Positions 45,839 through 56,027 of a stretch of DNA of 64,000 nt are shown piece after piece. A model generated the notes under the pieces. The model worked only from the letters and a program-made list of their open reading frames with translations, had not been told where the DNA came from and ran no database searches. Position 1 is the first letter of the stretch. Every line of letters begins with the position of its first letter. Source of the DNA: Mayamaea pseudoterrestris (taxonomy: Eukaryota > Bacillariophyta > Bacillariophyceae > Sellaphorales > Sellaphoraceae); assembly GCA_027923505.1 (NCBI GenBank), contig BROI01000020.1, positions 496,001-560,000 of the forward strand, written 5' to 3'. The position numbers were made by a program, and so were the translations under genes.

Positions 45839-47410
45839 CTACTGCACTCGCTCCGCCGCTGGCGAATGCATCATCATTAGATTGTCCGTCGGATCCATTT
45901 TGCTGGCGCGTTCCGTCGGTGCACTCGTAGTAGCACTAGTAGCAGCTGTCGCCCCGTTTCGCTCCATGACGTGCGGCACACCATACTGCAAAAACCATCC
46001 AATCGTTGCACTCGGCAAAATATCGGTAAATGGCAGTAGCTCCTCGAAAAACGAAACATACTTTAGATTAGGTGACGTGGCATCGTACATGGCCATGATT
46101 AATAACGTCTGCAGCGGCGCCCAAACGACATCGGACACTTCTCCCACCAGCGGAATCAAATACGAAGCGTTGCCGAGTCCGTCAATCGCCACACTCAACA
46201 CCAGCTTGCTCCACTTACTGGACGGCACGATTAGATCGCGCGTCACTTGCAGCGGCGATGGGCGGACGCCAGTGGGATAGAGCATGGCTTGGCCCGTGGG
46301 TGATTCCACTAGTTTGGTGGCGAGTGAAGTAAAGTGCCACTGCTGCGCCAGCTTGTGCAGCGCAACACGTCCACTGGGACTGCTGGCGTATAAAATGCAA
46401 AACGCTAAAACTGCTACAGCTCCCAGGGCTGCGCCAATAATGGCGAGCGGCACGATCATGGGAACACTGACAATCAGCGCCGGCAAGATGACCATTGTCA
46501 AGAATGCAAAAACAATGGGAATGGCCGCCACCAACGTCAACATGAGCGACATTGGATGCATGCTCCTCAAGTAGCTCGTCGTGTGACTCATCTTGCCCAT
46601 GATGTTGTTGCGCACTGCCAGCGTCTCGCGCTCCAGTTTCTCCACCATGCTGCACCAAGAGTGCCAGAGTTGCACCAAGACTTGCACCTCGCGGCGGTAT
46701 GGGGAACTTAACGTCAACTGCAGACGCACCGTGGGTGGGGAGGGGAGAGCGGCCAGTGTCGAAGAAGCTGGTGTAGTTGTACTAGGTGTAGGAGGCGGTG
46801 TTGTCGTCGTAGTCTCACTCTTCGTTTTACTCGGTTCTGTATCACGCATGTGCGGCGCCTCCTGCGACTGCGCCTTGCGCAAGGTCTTTGTTGTAATGGT
46901 TCCACTCTTGCTGCCACTTCGCTCCACACTTTCACTCAGACTGAGCATGAACCACGTCGGGCGATTAATGATCAATTGTTGAACGGGCAACTGGCAGTGC
47001 AGTTCCTGCGAAGAATCTTCATACAGCACCTTTAGCACCAAATCTTGGTGATAAATTTCACTCAGCTTGGATGCTCCCAACGTCAACGACTCGCTCGACG
47101 AAAACTTGAACGAATTGAAGTTGCGGTGCCGCTGCACGGGCGGTCCCGTCGTGGCGGATGAAACGCTTATGTCGCTTGTAGTAGTCGTGTCTTTATCCTT
47201 GCCTCTACTTTTGCGAATACTCAAATGAATGCCGAGCGGCGGCTCGCGCTGAAACAAGTCAAAGGCCGACACAATCGTGGCCGTCAGCGTTGCTCCCTGC
47301 TGCGACTTGGACGTATTATTATTGGTACTCTTGGACGTGGCGAGCGACGAGGAGGTAGCCGCCATGGTGCTGGCCGGCGTGGGAGTGGGAGTCATGGGGG
47401 GAGTCGACAT
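45839..47410 (-). CDS. membrane protein with C2-like N-terminal region, unknown function
   Basis: A single exon of 523 aa from the ATG at 47410. Residues about 50-165 read as a beta-rich C2-like domain (ATLTATIVSAFDLFQREPPL, then FKFSSSESLTLGASKLSEI and LVLKVLYEDSSQELHCQLPV), but the Ca-binding Asp residues are not clear. A Thr/Pro-rich linker follows. Around 285-340 is a long hydrophobic block that could be two membrane helices or a hairpin (LAAIPIVFAF-like, then MIVPLAIIGAALGAVAVLAF). The C-terminal 150 residues contain a conserved-looking segment, SYLIPLVGEVSDVVWAPLQ then FFEELLPFTDILPSATIGW. I believe this C-terminal block recurs in uncharacterised algal and plant proteins, but I cannot verify that. 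A membrane-contact or lipid role is a guess. It is divergent from TGS1. Confidence 0.7.
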   Translation of the reverse strand: MSTPPMTPTPTPASTMAATSSSLATSKSTNNNTSKSQQGATLTATIVSAFDLFQREPPLGIHLSIRKSRGKDKDTTTTSDISVSSATTGPPVQRHRNFNSFKFSSSESLTLGASKLSEIYHQDLVLKVLYEDSSQELHCQLPVQQLIINRPTWFMLSLSESVERSGSKSGTITTKTLRKAQSQEAPHMRDTEPSKTKSETTTTTPPPTPSTTTPASSTLAALPSPPTVRLQLTLSSPYRREVQVLVQLWHSWCSMVEKLERETLAVRNNIMGKMSHTTSYLRSMHPMSLMLTLVAAIPIVFAFLTMVILPALIVSVPMIVPLAIIGAALGAVAVLAFCILYASSPSGRVALHKLAQQWHFTSLATKLVESPTGQAMLYPTGVRPSPLQVTRDLIVPSSKWSKLVLSVAIDGLGNASYLIPLVGEVSDVVWAPLQTLLIMAMYDATSPNLKYVSFFEELLPFTDILPSATIGWFLQYGVPHVMERNGATAATSATTSAPTERASKMDPTDNLMMMHSPAAERVQ

Positions 47411-47732
47411 GATGAATGATAGAATGATTGTAGTAATTGCTGTTTCTTGCTTCAACCTTGATGAATCTTTCCCTCTCTATACCTGAAAGCTTTGCAAGAG
47501 ACGTGTTCGCAGGTTTTCCGGCAAGCAAACATGCGAGCATGCGAAAAAGAGACGTTTCGAACGAAGCGGCGACGTCGACGATTACGAGGATGACGTGGCA
47601 ATACCAGTGTGACGCGTGCGAGGTATTGGTACGACAAGCAGTCACAGTAAGACACTTTCATTTCACATTATTTGAAGTGCAACACCATTCAACGCAAACA
47701 TTCCTTTGTTCTTTCATCTCGCAACTGCCATA
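47411..47732. promoter_or_regulatory. divergent spacer, C2-like gene / TGS1
   Basis: 322 bases between outward-facing starts; expected to hold both promoters. No further feature was seen. Confidence 0.4.
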
Positions 47733-49562
47733 ATGGGCCGACGAAAGCATCCAAGAGCTGTCAACGACTGTAGCAGTGATCAGCAGCCGCAATATGCAGT
47801 AGCTGCTAGCGTATCGACAAAGGTAGTCAAGAGGAAGCACAAGAAGAAGCAAAAGAAGTGGCATCCGCGCGCGACGTGGATGGAGCAAGTCATTGATAAA
47901 AACAATACCAATGATCAGCAGCCGCTTGTAATACTACTTAATAATAATGATGATGTAGCAGCTGATGCTGCCGATGACGAGTTCCATAAAACGCTCCGCG
48001 GAGCCGCACCAGTCAGTGTCAGTGAGCAGCAGCAGCTGACGATTATCATGACGCGCGTCTTGCTTGAGGATGACTTTTGGAAACAAACGCAGACGACGAC
48101 TGCAAATAGCAACGCGGAACTGGCGGACAATGCCAAAAAGACGGACGACGCAACTAGGACAGACGGAAAGAATGACAAACAAGAAGCTGTCGATGATGAC
48201 GGAACTGCAGATGCCAATGAGGAAGGATTGACTGCTGCTGCTGCAGCAATAGTCATGAATCCAACAGTCGACTCGCTCCAAGTAGCGTCGACAGATGCTG
48301 CAGCCTCACAAAACAATGACAACCATTCAATACCATCACTGTCATTCTGCAAACTAGTCATTCGCAACCATTTTTCCTGCTCGATCGCTCCTCCATACAT
48401 GCCCAAGCACGTGAAACTACTGCCACACGGAGACAATGGCGACGGCCTATTGAATCCACACTCGAACATTTCCAACAAGTTTTGGGCCCAGCGGCATCGA
48501 CTATTTAGCAAGTTTAGTAGTGGAATTCGACTGGATGAGGCCGAGGCCTGGTACAGTGTCACGCCGGAAGCGATTGCACATCATGTGGCGCGGAAAATGC
48601 TGCTGGGTGACTCTTGCATGCACGACGACGAGCGAGAGGCGGCTGCTGCTGCTGCCGCCGCTGCAATGACTGGAAACGGTCGTGGCTGCAATGCATCTCT
48701 TTCAACGAGTCATGACGACGTTACTAAACCAACCATTAAAACGACACTCAGTCATCGCCCATTTATTATCTTGGACGCCTTTTGCGGCTGGGGCGGCAAC
48801 GCCATTGCCTTTGGCCAACACGCCAACGTTTTGGTCATTGCCGTGGATTTGCACCAGAGCCGGCTCGAACAGGCGGCGCACAATGCCAAGATTTACAACG
48901 TGCCAGCCGAGCGACTACTCTTGGTGCATGCGAATGCGTTGCAAGTCATGGAGCGTTATCAAAATGGAAGGCGCATAACGACAAAGGTGAATGACGCTAC
49001 TTGTACAGCAAAAGATGCATCATCAGCAAATGCAGCAACAATCGACGGCTACCGCATTGGTGGACTGGAGCTGCTACCCGACTACATTGACGCTATTTTT
49101 CTGTCACCGCCGTGGGGAGGGCCGTCGTACCAAAAGACTAGCAGCAACTCGGACGACTCGTTTCCACTAAGTCGCATTCAGATTCAGAAACAGTTGCCTC
49201 CTACTCTGACGAACGAGCTTACCATTGACTCTGGATCAGATGACGGCGCACCCAAACAAATGGTTCGTGAAAGCACGGAAACGGAAGCATTTGTCAATGG
49301 CGCGGAATTGCTGGCCATGGCGCTTCGTGCATTGCCCATGAAAGATGCTACCGACAGCGACCACGACGAGTCAGCTTTAGCATCTAGTGACGCTCTTACT
49401 ATGACGCCAAAATATCGCTTGGCCTACTTTTTGCCGCGCAACATAAACGGGGTGAGCGTTGGTCGCGCCGCGTGGCAAGCTGGATTTAATGGCGAAAGTG
49501 TGGAACTGGAGCAGCAATACTTGCAGCACAAGTTCAAAACCGTCACGGCGTATTTGTCATAA
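47733..49562 (+). CDS. TGS1: trimethylguanosine synthase (snRNA/snoRNA cap hypermethylase)
   Basis: A single exon of 609 aa from the ATG at 47733. It uses SAM to convert m7G caps of snRNAs and snoRNAs to 2,2,7-trimethylguanosine, probably in nucleus and nucleolus. The N terminus is basic (KRKHKKKQKKWHPRATW), then an acidic low-complexity region to about 200. The catalytic part starts near residue 240 with the family hallmark KFWAQRHRLFSKFSSGIRLD then WYSVTPEAIAHHVA. SAM-binding motif I is ILDAFCGWGGNAIAFGQ near 345, followed by VIAVDLHQSRLEQAAHNAKI. The catalytic motif is FLSPPWGGPSY near 457, where the Trp stacks on m7G. Three Ser/Thr/Asp/Ala-rich inserts interrupt the fold, at about 305-325, 415-430 and 470-505. 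The active-site motifs are complete. Confidence 0.92.
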   Translation: MGRRKHPRAVNDCSSDQQPQYAVAASVSTKVVKRKHKKKQKKWHPRATWMEQVIDKNNTNDQQPLVILLNNNDDVAADAADDEFHKTLRGAAPVSVSEQQQLTIIMTRVLLEDDFWKQTQTTTANSNAELADNAKKTDDATRTDGKNDKQEAVDDDGTADANEEGLTAAAAAIVMNPTVDSLQVASTDAAASQNNDNHSIPSLSFCKLVIRNHFSCSIAPPYMPKHVKLLPHGDNGDGLLNPHSNISNKFWAQRHRLFSKFSSGIRLDEAEAWYSVTPEAIAHHVARKMLLGDSCMHDDEREAAAAAAAAAMTGNGRGCNASLSTSHDDVTKPTIKTTLSHRPFIILDAFCGWGGNAIAFGQHANVLVIAVDLHQSRLEQAAHNAKIYNVPAERLLLVHANALQVMERYQNGRRITTKVNDATCTAKDASSANAATIDGYRIGGLELLPDYIDAIFLSPPWGGPSYQKTSSNSDDSFPLSRIQIQKQLPPTLTNELTIDSGSDDGAPKQMVRESTETEAFVNGAELLAMALRALPMKDATDSDHDESALASSDALTMTPKYRLAYFLPRNINGVSVGRAAWQAGFNGESVELEQQYLQHKFKTVTAYLS

Positions 49563-49801
49563 TGCTTTCAAATTGTCACTGCGTACACTAATTTTTGTAG
49601 ATGCCATGCCATTGAATTAACGTAGTAATGGCAAGCTATGTACTCGTATGTATGTCGACACCAAGGAATGGAGTAGCTCGTCATACTTTGTGTGTCGCAC
49701 CGCGGTGTCGACAACGCTGCGACGCTTGATTTTCTCGGACATCGCGACAATTCAAACGACCATGAGGATGGCACGACAGTCATTGCTCCCATGATGTGAC
49801 T

Positions 49802-51064
49802 ATGCGTCTCACTAGACGACACAATTCAAGGAAAAGACGTTGTAAATGCTCCTTGACTTTATTGCTAGCGTTGATTGTCTGTCTAGCCATTCTACTGCTC
49901 TGCTTGCTGCTGCAATGGGTTCCACTCGAATCAATTGCTTCAATCACCGCGCAAATAATACAAACCAATGGTTTGAAGACTCATGATGGTTCTCCACCGG
50001 GCGTCTTTCTACTTGGCATGCATCGATCCGGAACGTCCGCCTTATGCCGACTCTTGACGCAATCCTTTGACCTTGTCCTTGACGATGCTGATGCAGCTGG
50101 TAGCGACAAACTCAACAATGTCAATTCAAGTACACTCATTGGAGGCCGCTTCGCCAACGCGCAGGGCTACTACGAACGCACCGACGTGGTGTGGCAAAAC
50201 AGTCATTGGCTCGAGCAACTCAACCTTTCGGCCTTTTCTCACGTCAAGCGATTGCAGCGAGAACTGTCAGTGCAACTGCAACTGCAACAACAAAAGGACT
50301 CGACATATTTGCCACTGGATGGAAATGGGACGCACGTGATAGACTTTTTGATGCGACAACAAGCAAGAATGATGCACAGCAAGGAGCAAGAGCCTTCTTT
50401 ATTGCAGCAGCGACAGCAGCCATGGCTCGTCAAGGATCCTCGTTTATCATTAACCCTTCCGCTGTGGCTCCATCACTGGCGAAAAGCCAACGCCAAGCAG
50501 CAAGACCCTCATTTTGCAGATCCAGCAATTATCATTCTGTATCGACATCCAGTCCAAGTAGCTTGGAGCTTGCACAACCGCGACAATTGCGACTACAATC
50601 GCGCCTTTGGCTTGTACGTCGTGTACCATCAGCTGGCGTTGCAAGATTCTGCGGCTAGTAAGTGTCGCATATTCGTCAGTAACCATGACTTGCGAACGCG
50701 GCCGCGTGAAACGTTGCGTTACATATCAAAGAAGCTACAAGAGTGCGACATGAACGTTGGTAGCGGAGGCATGGAAAAGGTCAAGTCGAACCTCTTTCCC
50801 TCTTACGCAGCAGCATCGCAACATGTAACACTGCAACGCGACCAACAGTTCCTTCCCGACTGCACGTTGGACTACAAGGACCGCGAGCGGCCACTCGATA
50901 TTCGTTGGAAGTTTTTAAACTTGACCATGTCTTCGTCGCAGCAAGTTTTGGACAAGAAGCGGGTTCGGCAAGCCATGCTGCTTTACTGCGACATACAGAG
51001 TGGACGGGCCATGCAAGACGATTATGTGAATGGAAACGAATGGAACATGCTGGAGCTGGCGTAG
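49802..51064 (+). CDS. type II membrane sulfotransferase-like protein
   Basis: A single exon of 420 aa. The ATG at 49802 gives a basic tail (MRLTRRHNSRKRRCK) and one membrane anchor at about 17-39, a Golgi type II topology. The PAPS-binding P-loop-like motif is LLGMHRSGTSALCRLL near 70-85. Further conserved pieces are YYERTDVVWQNSHWL, VKDPRLSLTLPLW near 210 and IILYRHPVQVAWSLHNRD near 245 (the 3'-phosphate motif RxP...S of sulfotransferases). This set matches the sulfotransferase family that decorates polysaccharides or glycoproteins. The acceptor is unknown; in a diatom, sulfated wall or mucilage polysaccharide is a reasonable inference. No truncation is seen. Confidence 0.8.
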   Translation: MRLTRRHNSRKRRCKCSLTLLLALIVCLAILLLCLLLQWVPLESIASITAQIIQTNGLKTHDGSPPGVFLLGMHRSGTSALCRLLTQSFDLVLDDADAAGSDKLNNVNSSTLIGGRFANAQGYYERTDVVWQNSHWLEQLNLSAFSHVKRLQRELSVQLQLQQQKDSTYLPLDGNGTHVIDFLMRQQARMMHSKEQEPSLLQQRQQPWLVKDPRLSLTLPLWLHHWRKANAKQQDPHFADPAIIILYRHPVQVAWSLHNRDNCDYNRAFGLYVVYHQLALQDSAASKCRIFVSNHDLRTRPRETLRYISKKLQECDMNVGSGGMEKVKSNLFPSYAAASQHVTLQRDQQFLPDCTLDYKDRERPLDIRWKFLNLTMSSSQQVLDKKRVRQAMLLYCDIQSGRAMQDDYVNGNEWNMLELA

Positions 51065-51307
51065 CAATGGAGACGGTGGTTGTGAAGCCGCTTGGTTAGC
51101 GCTCGGCAATGTTCAAACCTGGCAGTCTGGCCCATGAACTCTTCGGACCTTGCTGTATGCCGACGTGCAGATTGTGATGACGCGTACTGGCATACGAACT
51201 AGGCTACGACGATCGTAATTACTTAAATATATAGTGCTTCATTTCAGCATTCATAACTCTAAAATATTATATCCCCTTCCCTTTCCCTTCTATTTGTGTA
51301 TAGTGCG

Positions 51308-54300
51308 CTAGTCTCGAAGAAACGACGATACGCAACCCCTCAATAACCTAATTCGACGCTGCCCTTTTGAAACAATCGACTGCGAACTCTCATCGACAAC
51401 TCCGCCGTGGATCAGGTCGTACTCGTCGTCAGCCAAACTTCTGTCGCTGCAAGTCATTGCCTGATGACGGTACAGTCGGCGAGGCGCCGTGGTTGTATTG
51501 GCCTTTCGCAATGATTCATCCGCAAAGGCAGTAGCGTCGCTGACAGCAGTTGGTGATGCCTTGCTCGTTTTGGTAGCTTCGTTCAGCCGCTTCTCAATCA
51601 GTGTTGGATGAAGATCAATGGATGACTGCTCAGGAGTACTCCAGGTGTTCAAGGTAGAATCAAACGGAGCCGCGCTAGTCGGCGAAGACTGCCGCGATGA
51701 TGCAGATCGTGAATGGTAAATACGCGAAGATTCAAGCAAGTTCCTTGACTGCAACTGGTTGCGACCCCTTTCCGTGACAAGCTGCTGTTGCTTTCTCATA
51801 GTTTCAAGTTTTTGATCAAAGGCCTTGCGACTAGCTACAATTTCAGCGTTTGACGCGGCATCGTCGTCTCCTTGGGCAATGTGAAAAGGATCAAAAATTT
51901 CCGCCGAGCTGCCAGTGACTGAGTTGTCTTTCGTTACACTCCATTGACGCTGCCACTCGCTCGAGCCGCAGTCGTTTGGTGACTTGCTTGGTGTAGTATC
52001 GCTGCGAGCCCTTCTGAGTGACACTGGTGTCGACTTTATTACTCGATGGTTGCTGTCAATTGACGACGTGCTCATGTCAAGTTGAATTGGTGGATCGCTA
52101 AACGTCTTTGTATCCGGCCAAGCTGCTTCCCATGCGTCGACGCTGAATCCTTTGTCTACCACTGCAGACTCGTTGGCAAACGTGTTCGTGTCAAAGGCCA
52201 CAAAGTCACTAGACATGGTTGGATCTGCTTTCTGCAACGACAGACGGCTCCGTTGGACCCTCGAGGCGCTTCCTGGGGGAGAATAAGAACGTCGACGACT
52301 TCGTAAAAGCTCTGGACTGACTGGCTCATGACGGCTCAAATGTCTAACGCTTTCGCCCCGACCAACCGAGGCAGTACGATGAATGTTCAACGTTTCATTC
52401 GCCATGCGCCGCTGCTTCCAGTCTTCCACGCGAGCTTTGCGGAGCGCCAAACGCTCGGCAAAGTCATCTTCACCATGGCCAAGTTTGGTTGCGTCGGGGT
52501 CGCCACTTTGGATGGCTTGCAGTTGGATTGGATCATTAATAACAAGAGAAGCACTCTCCTTGGTGTTCGCAGATACGTTTGGCCTGGACGGACCTGTGTC
52601 CTCGCCATTCAACATGGCAGCATCCTCCGCAACATGTTTTCGCGCCAAATCCAAATCCTCCTTCCAGGGAGATAATCTCGGCTCCGCGCCAAGTCGAGGC
52701 TCCATCGGAACAGACTCACCAGCAGATGCAAGGAACGATGACTCAAACATTTCAATTGACCGTGCCGCCGCCAAACGTCTTTCAGTGTGCGACTCGTTAC
52801 TCGTCGACGCCGCAACTTGGTGAAGCTTGTTCACGCTAGACACTGAAAACGGCGAGTTCGACCGCACTCCAGCAGACTCTTGTCGCCGTCCTTCCATGGA
52901 CTCGTCACTCTCCAAATGATCCGAACGGTCGCGGCGGTGACTCCTTGATAATGTTCCCTTCGTTTCAACTCGCTCGCGCGGCAATGGCCGATCCATCCAA
53001 GGCGACGTTGGTCGTTCCCAGTGGCCGTAACGCACTGGATAGTGGTTGGCACGAGCGCGACTGCCGTCAACTAATCTCGTCAAAGGAGTGACTCGTCCAC
53101 TACTACTAGTCGCGGCAGTATTTTCTTCCTCAACATGGTGCGAGCTACCTGTTGTAGTTGCCACACTTGCGTCGCGTCGCCGCTCCCGCACCTGGTCGAG
53201 TGCTTGCTGGGCGTGGCGACGACTACTTTCGCTCGTCTTGCCCAACGAGGAGAATTGCTCAAACTTTTTGATCGCATCGTGCACCCTGACACTGACTGCT
53301 GGCGTGGGAGAATTTTCGCGACTCTTGTAGCGTTCCTCCTCGTCCAAGACTTGCTCAAAGCCTTGCTCGTCAGAGTCTTCGTGAAACGCGAGTTCCAGGT
53401 TGCAACCACCATCATTTGCGACATGCCGACTCTCCTCGTGACGCGAAATGGGCGAAAGCATGACGCCGTCAAAGGGATTGGAACTATTCAAGCTTGAGTC
53501 ATTTTGCGCGTGGCAATCCACAGATCCTTCCTCTTCGTCGTCATCCTCTTCATCTGCAATCTGCTGCTGCGAGTAGAGGAGCGTCTTGGTGTCGTACGCG
53601 GCAGCGGAGCGCCCTCCATACTGGTGCTTTATTGCCGCCTCGTTCCGCAGGAGAGGCAGCTGGCTGCCATGGCTCTGGTAGCTCGTGTGAAGCAGCCTAC
53701 GACTCGCGCGACTAGCAGACGACGATGCATGCGACACCAAGCTGCTCACACTGGCATCCTTCTCCTCCTCGACGCGCACCAACCATTGCTCCGTCTTGGT
53801 CTCGTCGTCACATTCAGTCTCCGCCGCATGCTGCCGCTGCTCGTCATGCTCTAGTAGTACACTCTGCACGTACAAATTGTGCTGCTCCCGATCCAGCAAC
53901 TGCGCCACCTGCTCCAAGTACATTAGCAAATCGTCCAGTTGCGACTGCGACTTGTTTCGCAATAGACTATACTGAACGTTGTGATAATGAGGATGGGTGG
54001 GCAGTACCTTTGCTAAAAAGTGACGCAGTCGACTGCCAATCAGGTAGGCCTCAATGAGCTCGTCGCGCGAGTCAACGGCGTGCTCCAGGAATTGCTCCAG
54101 GACCTGTGAAAAAGTGGTACAGAATATTAGGGACATGTATCAAGTCCATTAAATAATACAAGCATCTACATGTTTCACTCACGCGATTCGCCACTCCATA
54201 GTATTGCTCGAGACTGCCGCTCACGTCGAGACGAATGCTATTGCAACTGCCGTCGCGCTGCAGCAGGCGCTCGCGAAACTGACGGCCCGGCATGCGCCAG

Positions 54301-54431
54301 CGCTGCTCCGACTCGGTGCTTTGCTGCGAAAACGAGCTGGATGTGTTGATCAGTAGTTGTTGTTGAGGAGAAGGAGATGGAGCAGGAGATGACGAGTGGT
54401 AGGGATGATGAGACAATGATGGTTGCTGCAT
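51308..54431 (-). CDS. 1014-aa disordered protein with helical N-terminal domain
   Basis: Minus-strand exons 54183-54431 and 51308-54103, donor GTGAGT, acceptor CACAG, phase 0. The start is the ATG at 54431. Residues about 65-170 form a helical domain: LEQYYGVANRVLEQFLEHAV, then IEAYLIGSRLRHFLAKVLPT, HPHYHNVQYSLLRNKS and LDDLLMYLEQVAQLLDREQ. The 'A..IG.RL..FL...LP.HP.Y' phrase recalls the helical N-terminal domain of AMSH/USP8-type deubiquitinases and MIT-type bundles, but no protease domain follows. The other 840 residues are Ser/Arg/Glu/Asp-rich, with many SR and RS pairs, and probably disordered with phosphorylation sites. A trafficking or ESCRT adaptor is possible; no function is assigned. 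Confidence 0.7.
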
Positions 54432-55018
54432 CTTGTCGCTGATTTTTTGGCAGCTGCCTGATGCTGCTACGTGACTTGTTACAGCTTCGATTTTCTCTCG
54501 TCGTCTCTATGAGTATACGGTAGTATATTGGTCAGTGCTATTGCTTGCTCAAACAGAGAGAGAGAGACGATGCAGAGAGGAGGCCAACCGATGATGCAAG
54601 CGCATTGGATGTTTCGAAATGCACGAGTCGCGCGTGCTGTGACGGACGAAACGGCGTGGCCGGCTCGCTGGGAGTTTGGGGACCGTCGGTAAGTGCCACT
54701 GCGCCAAGCTTTGCACGCGAGCCGAGCTAGCAACGGCGATAGTCACGAAATTCTGTCATGGCAGTTCGAACCGACACGAACAACAACAATTTGTAACCTA
54801 ACAGCAGCCGTTGCCACGTCCTCTACTATAAACGATGCCACGTCTAGTAGAGCTGGATGGTAGGAGATACATTTATTATGAGAATTGACAGCAAACGCAA
54901 GAGCATGCAAATATATATTGCCCTTTTCCCACATAGAGGCAGAGTTCGCTCAATAGTTTCCCCAGCCTAACCACTTTAAACAAAACTACGACTCTCGAGC
55001 AAACTTGTCATAATTACA
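54432..55018. other. intergenic, (AG)n microsatellite only
   Basis: 587 bases with an (AG)6 run at 54555-54567. The overlapping 84- and 65-codon minus ORFs and a 61-codon plus ORF are not convincing. Confidence 0.4.
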
Positions 55019-55684
55019 CTACGAAACAATACACTGCGGAAACAGTAGCGACGCTTGCACTTGCTGCGCGACCGAAAGAGCCGACGTTTGCCGACGCCAC
55101 GCGTCATACACTGCGTCTGTTTCGTTCCACTCCAACGCCAGTTCCTCGTGCGACCCACTGATGCGTCTTCCATCATGCAATACCACCAAGGAAGGAAGCT
55201 GCGTCACGTTGAAGCAAGCTTGCAGCGTGGGTGTCAGGTGAGTGTAGGCAAAGCCACTGCCGCAAAGGCAGGCGTCAATGGGTTGGGTGACGCGATTAGA
55301 AGTACTACTATCGACTTTGTCCTCATTGACAGCGTCGCTGCTGCTCGTTTCGGACTCCGATGCAATGGCAATGCAAGCTACTTGTTGCGCGTGAGCTTCG
55401 ACGAGACGAAACAGTGCTTTGCGAATCGTCAGGGAATGCTGCTGGGTCAAATCCATGAACAACAAAACAACAATGTCTTTGCCATTCACCAGATCCAGCA
55501 AGTCTATTATGCGTGGTGGTATTGAATCATCTTGTTGCTGCTGCTCCCGCTTTCGTCGCGCACCAGGCCGGAGTCGCTTGGTCGTTTCCGTCCAAGCAAT
55601 GGCATCGTGGTCATAAAACGTGACTTGATCTGGTAGAAATCGCAGCAGTCCAGGAACTCGTCGTGGTGGTGGTGGCTGTTGCAT
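55019..55684 (-). CDS. thioredoxin-fold protein without CxxC
   Basis: A single exon of 221 aa from the ATG at 55684. The N-terminal part reads PGLLRFLPDQVTFYDHDAIA, then a basic Gln-rich linker. Residues about 60-180 look like a thioredoxin/nucleoredoxin-like fold: IDLLDLVNGKDIVVLLFMDL then ALFRLVEAHAQQVACIAIAS and, after a Ser/Asp-rich insert, LQACFNVTQLPSLVVLHDGR. That last phrase matches the cis-Pro strand of thioredoxins (V..LPSL...DG). No CxxC redox pair is seen where expected (LTQQHSLTI), so a redox role is doubtful. Length fits a small single-domain protein. Function is unassigned. Confidence 0.6.
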   Translation of the reverse strand: MQQPPPPRRVPGLLRFLPDQVTFYDHDAIAWTETTKRLRPGARRKREQQQQDDSIPPRIIDLLDLVNGKDIVVLLFMDLTQQHSLTIRKALFRLVEAHAQQVACIAIASESETSSSDAVNEDKVDSSTSNRVTQPIDACLCGSGFAYTHLTPTLQACFNVTQLPSLVVLHDGRRISGSHEELALEWNETDAVYDAWRRQTSALSVAQQVQASLLFPQCIVS

Positions 55685-56027
55685 CTTATTGAAGCAGGAT
55701 TTGTAGAAAGCAGCTTATCTCGATGGTTGTTTATGTTTTGGTGGTGGTCGGATGGTCGTGTGCCGCGCCGCGACGGATCAAGTGAGACGCGTTACGACTT
55801 AATCAGTGCCGCATGATACAGTACGAGTCAGCTATCCGCGGGCTGCCAACCAATCTGTGCCATGTTTAACAGTACGTGTTTTCCGCTACATTTGTTTTGC
55901 TCACTCTACTGTATATAATCGATATGCAATTACATTTTTTATCGTCAGTTACGTCAGCAAAGACAAGCTCGCGTGACGATTAAGTAGCAAGGACAAGGAT
56001 TTTCACACAATCCCTTGGATAAACAAA
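55685..56027. other. intergenic, nothing recognised
   Basis: 343 bases between the start of the thioredoxin-fold gene and the stop of the expansin-like gene. No ORF or repeat of note. Confidence 0.4.

Noticed and set aside
47915-48562. A 215-codon minus-strand ORF under TGS1
   Set aside because: Ser/Ala-rich mirror of the acidic low-complexity part of TGS1; no independent support.
54545-54733. Overlapping short ORFs around the (AG)6 microsatellite
   Set aside because: Composition is shaped by the simple repeat; no start, splice or homology evidence.
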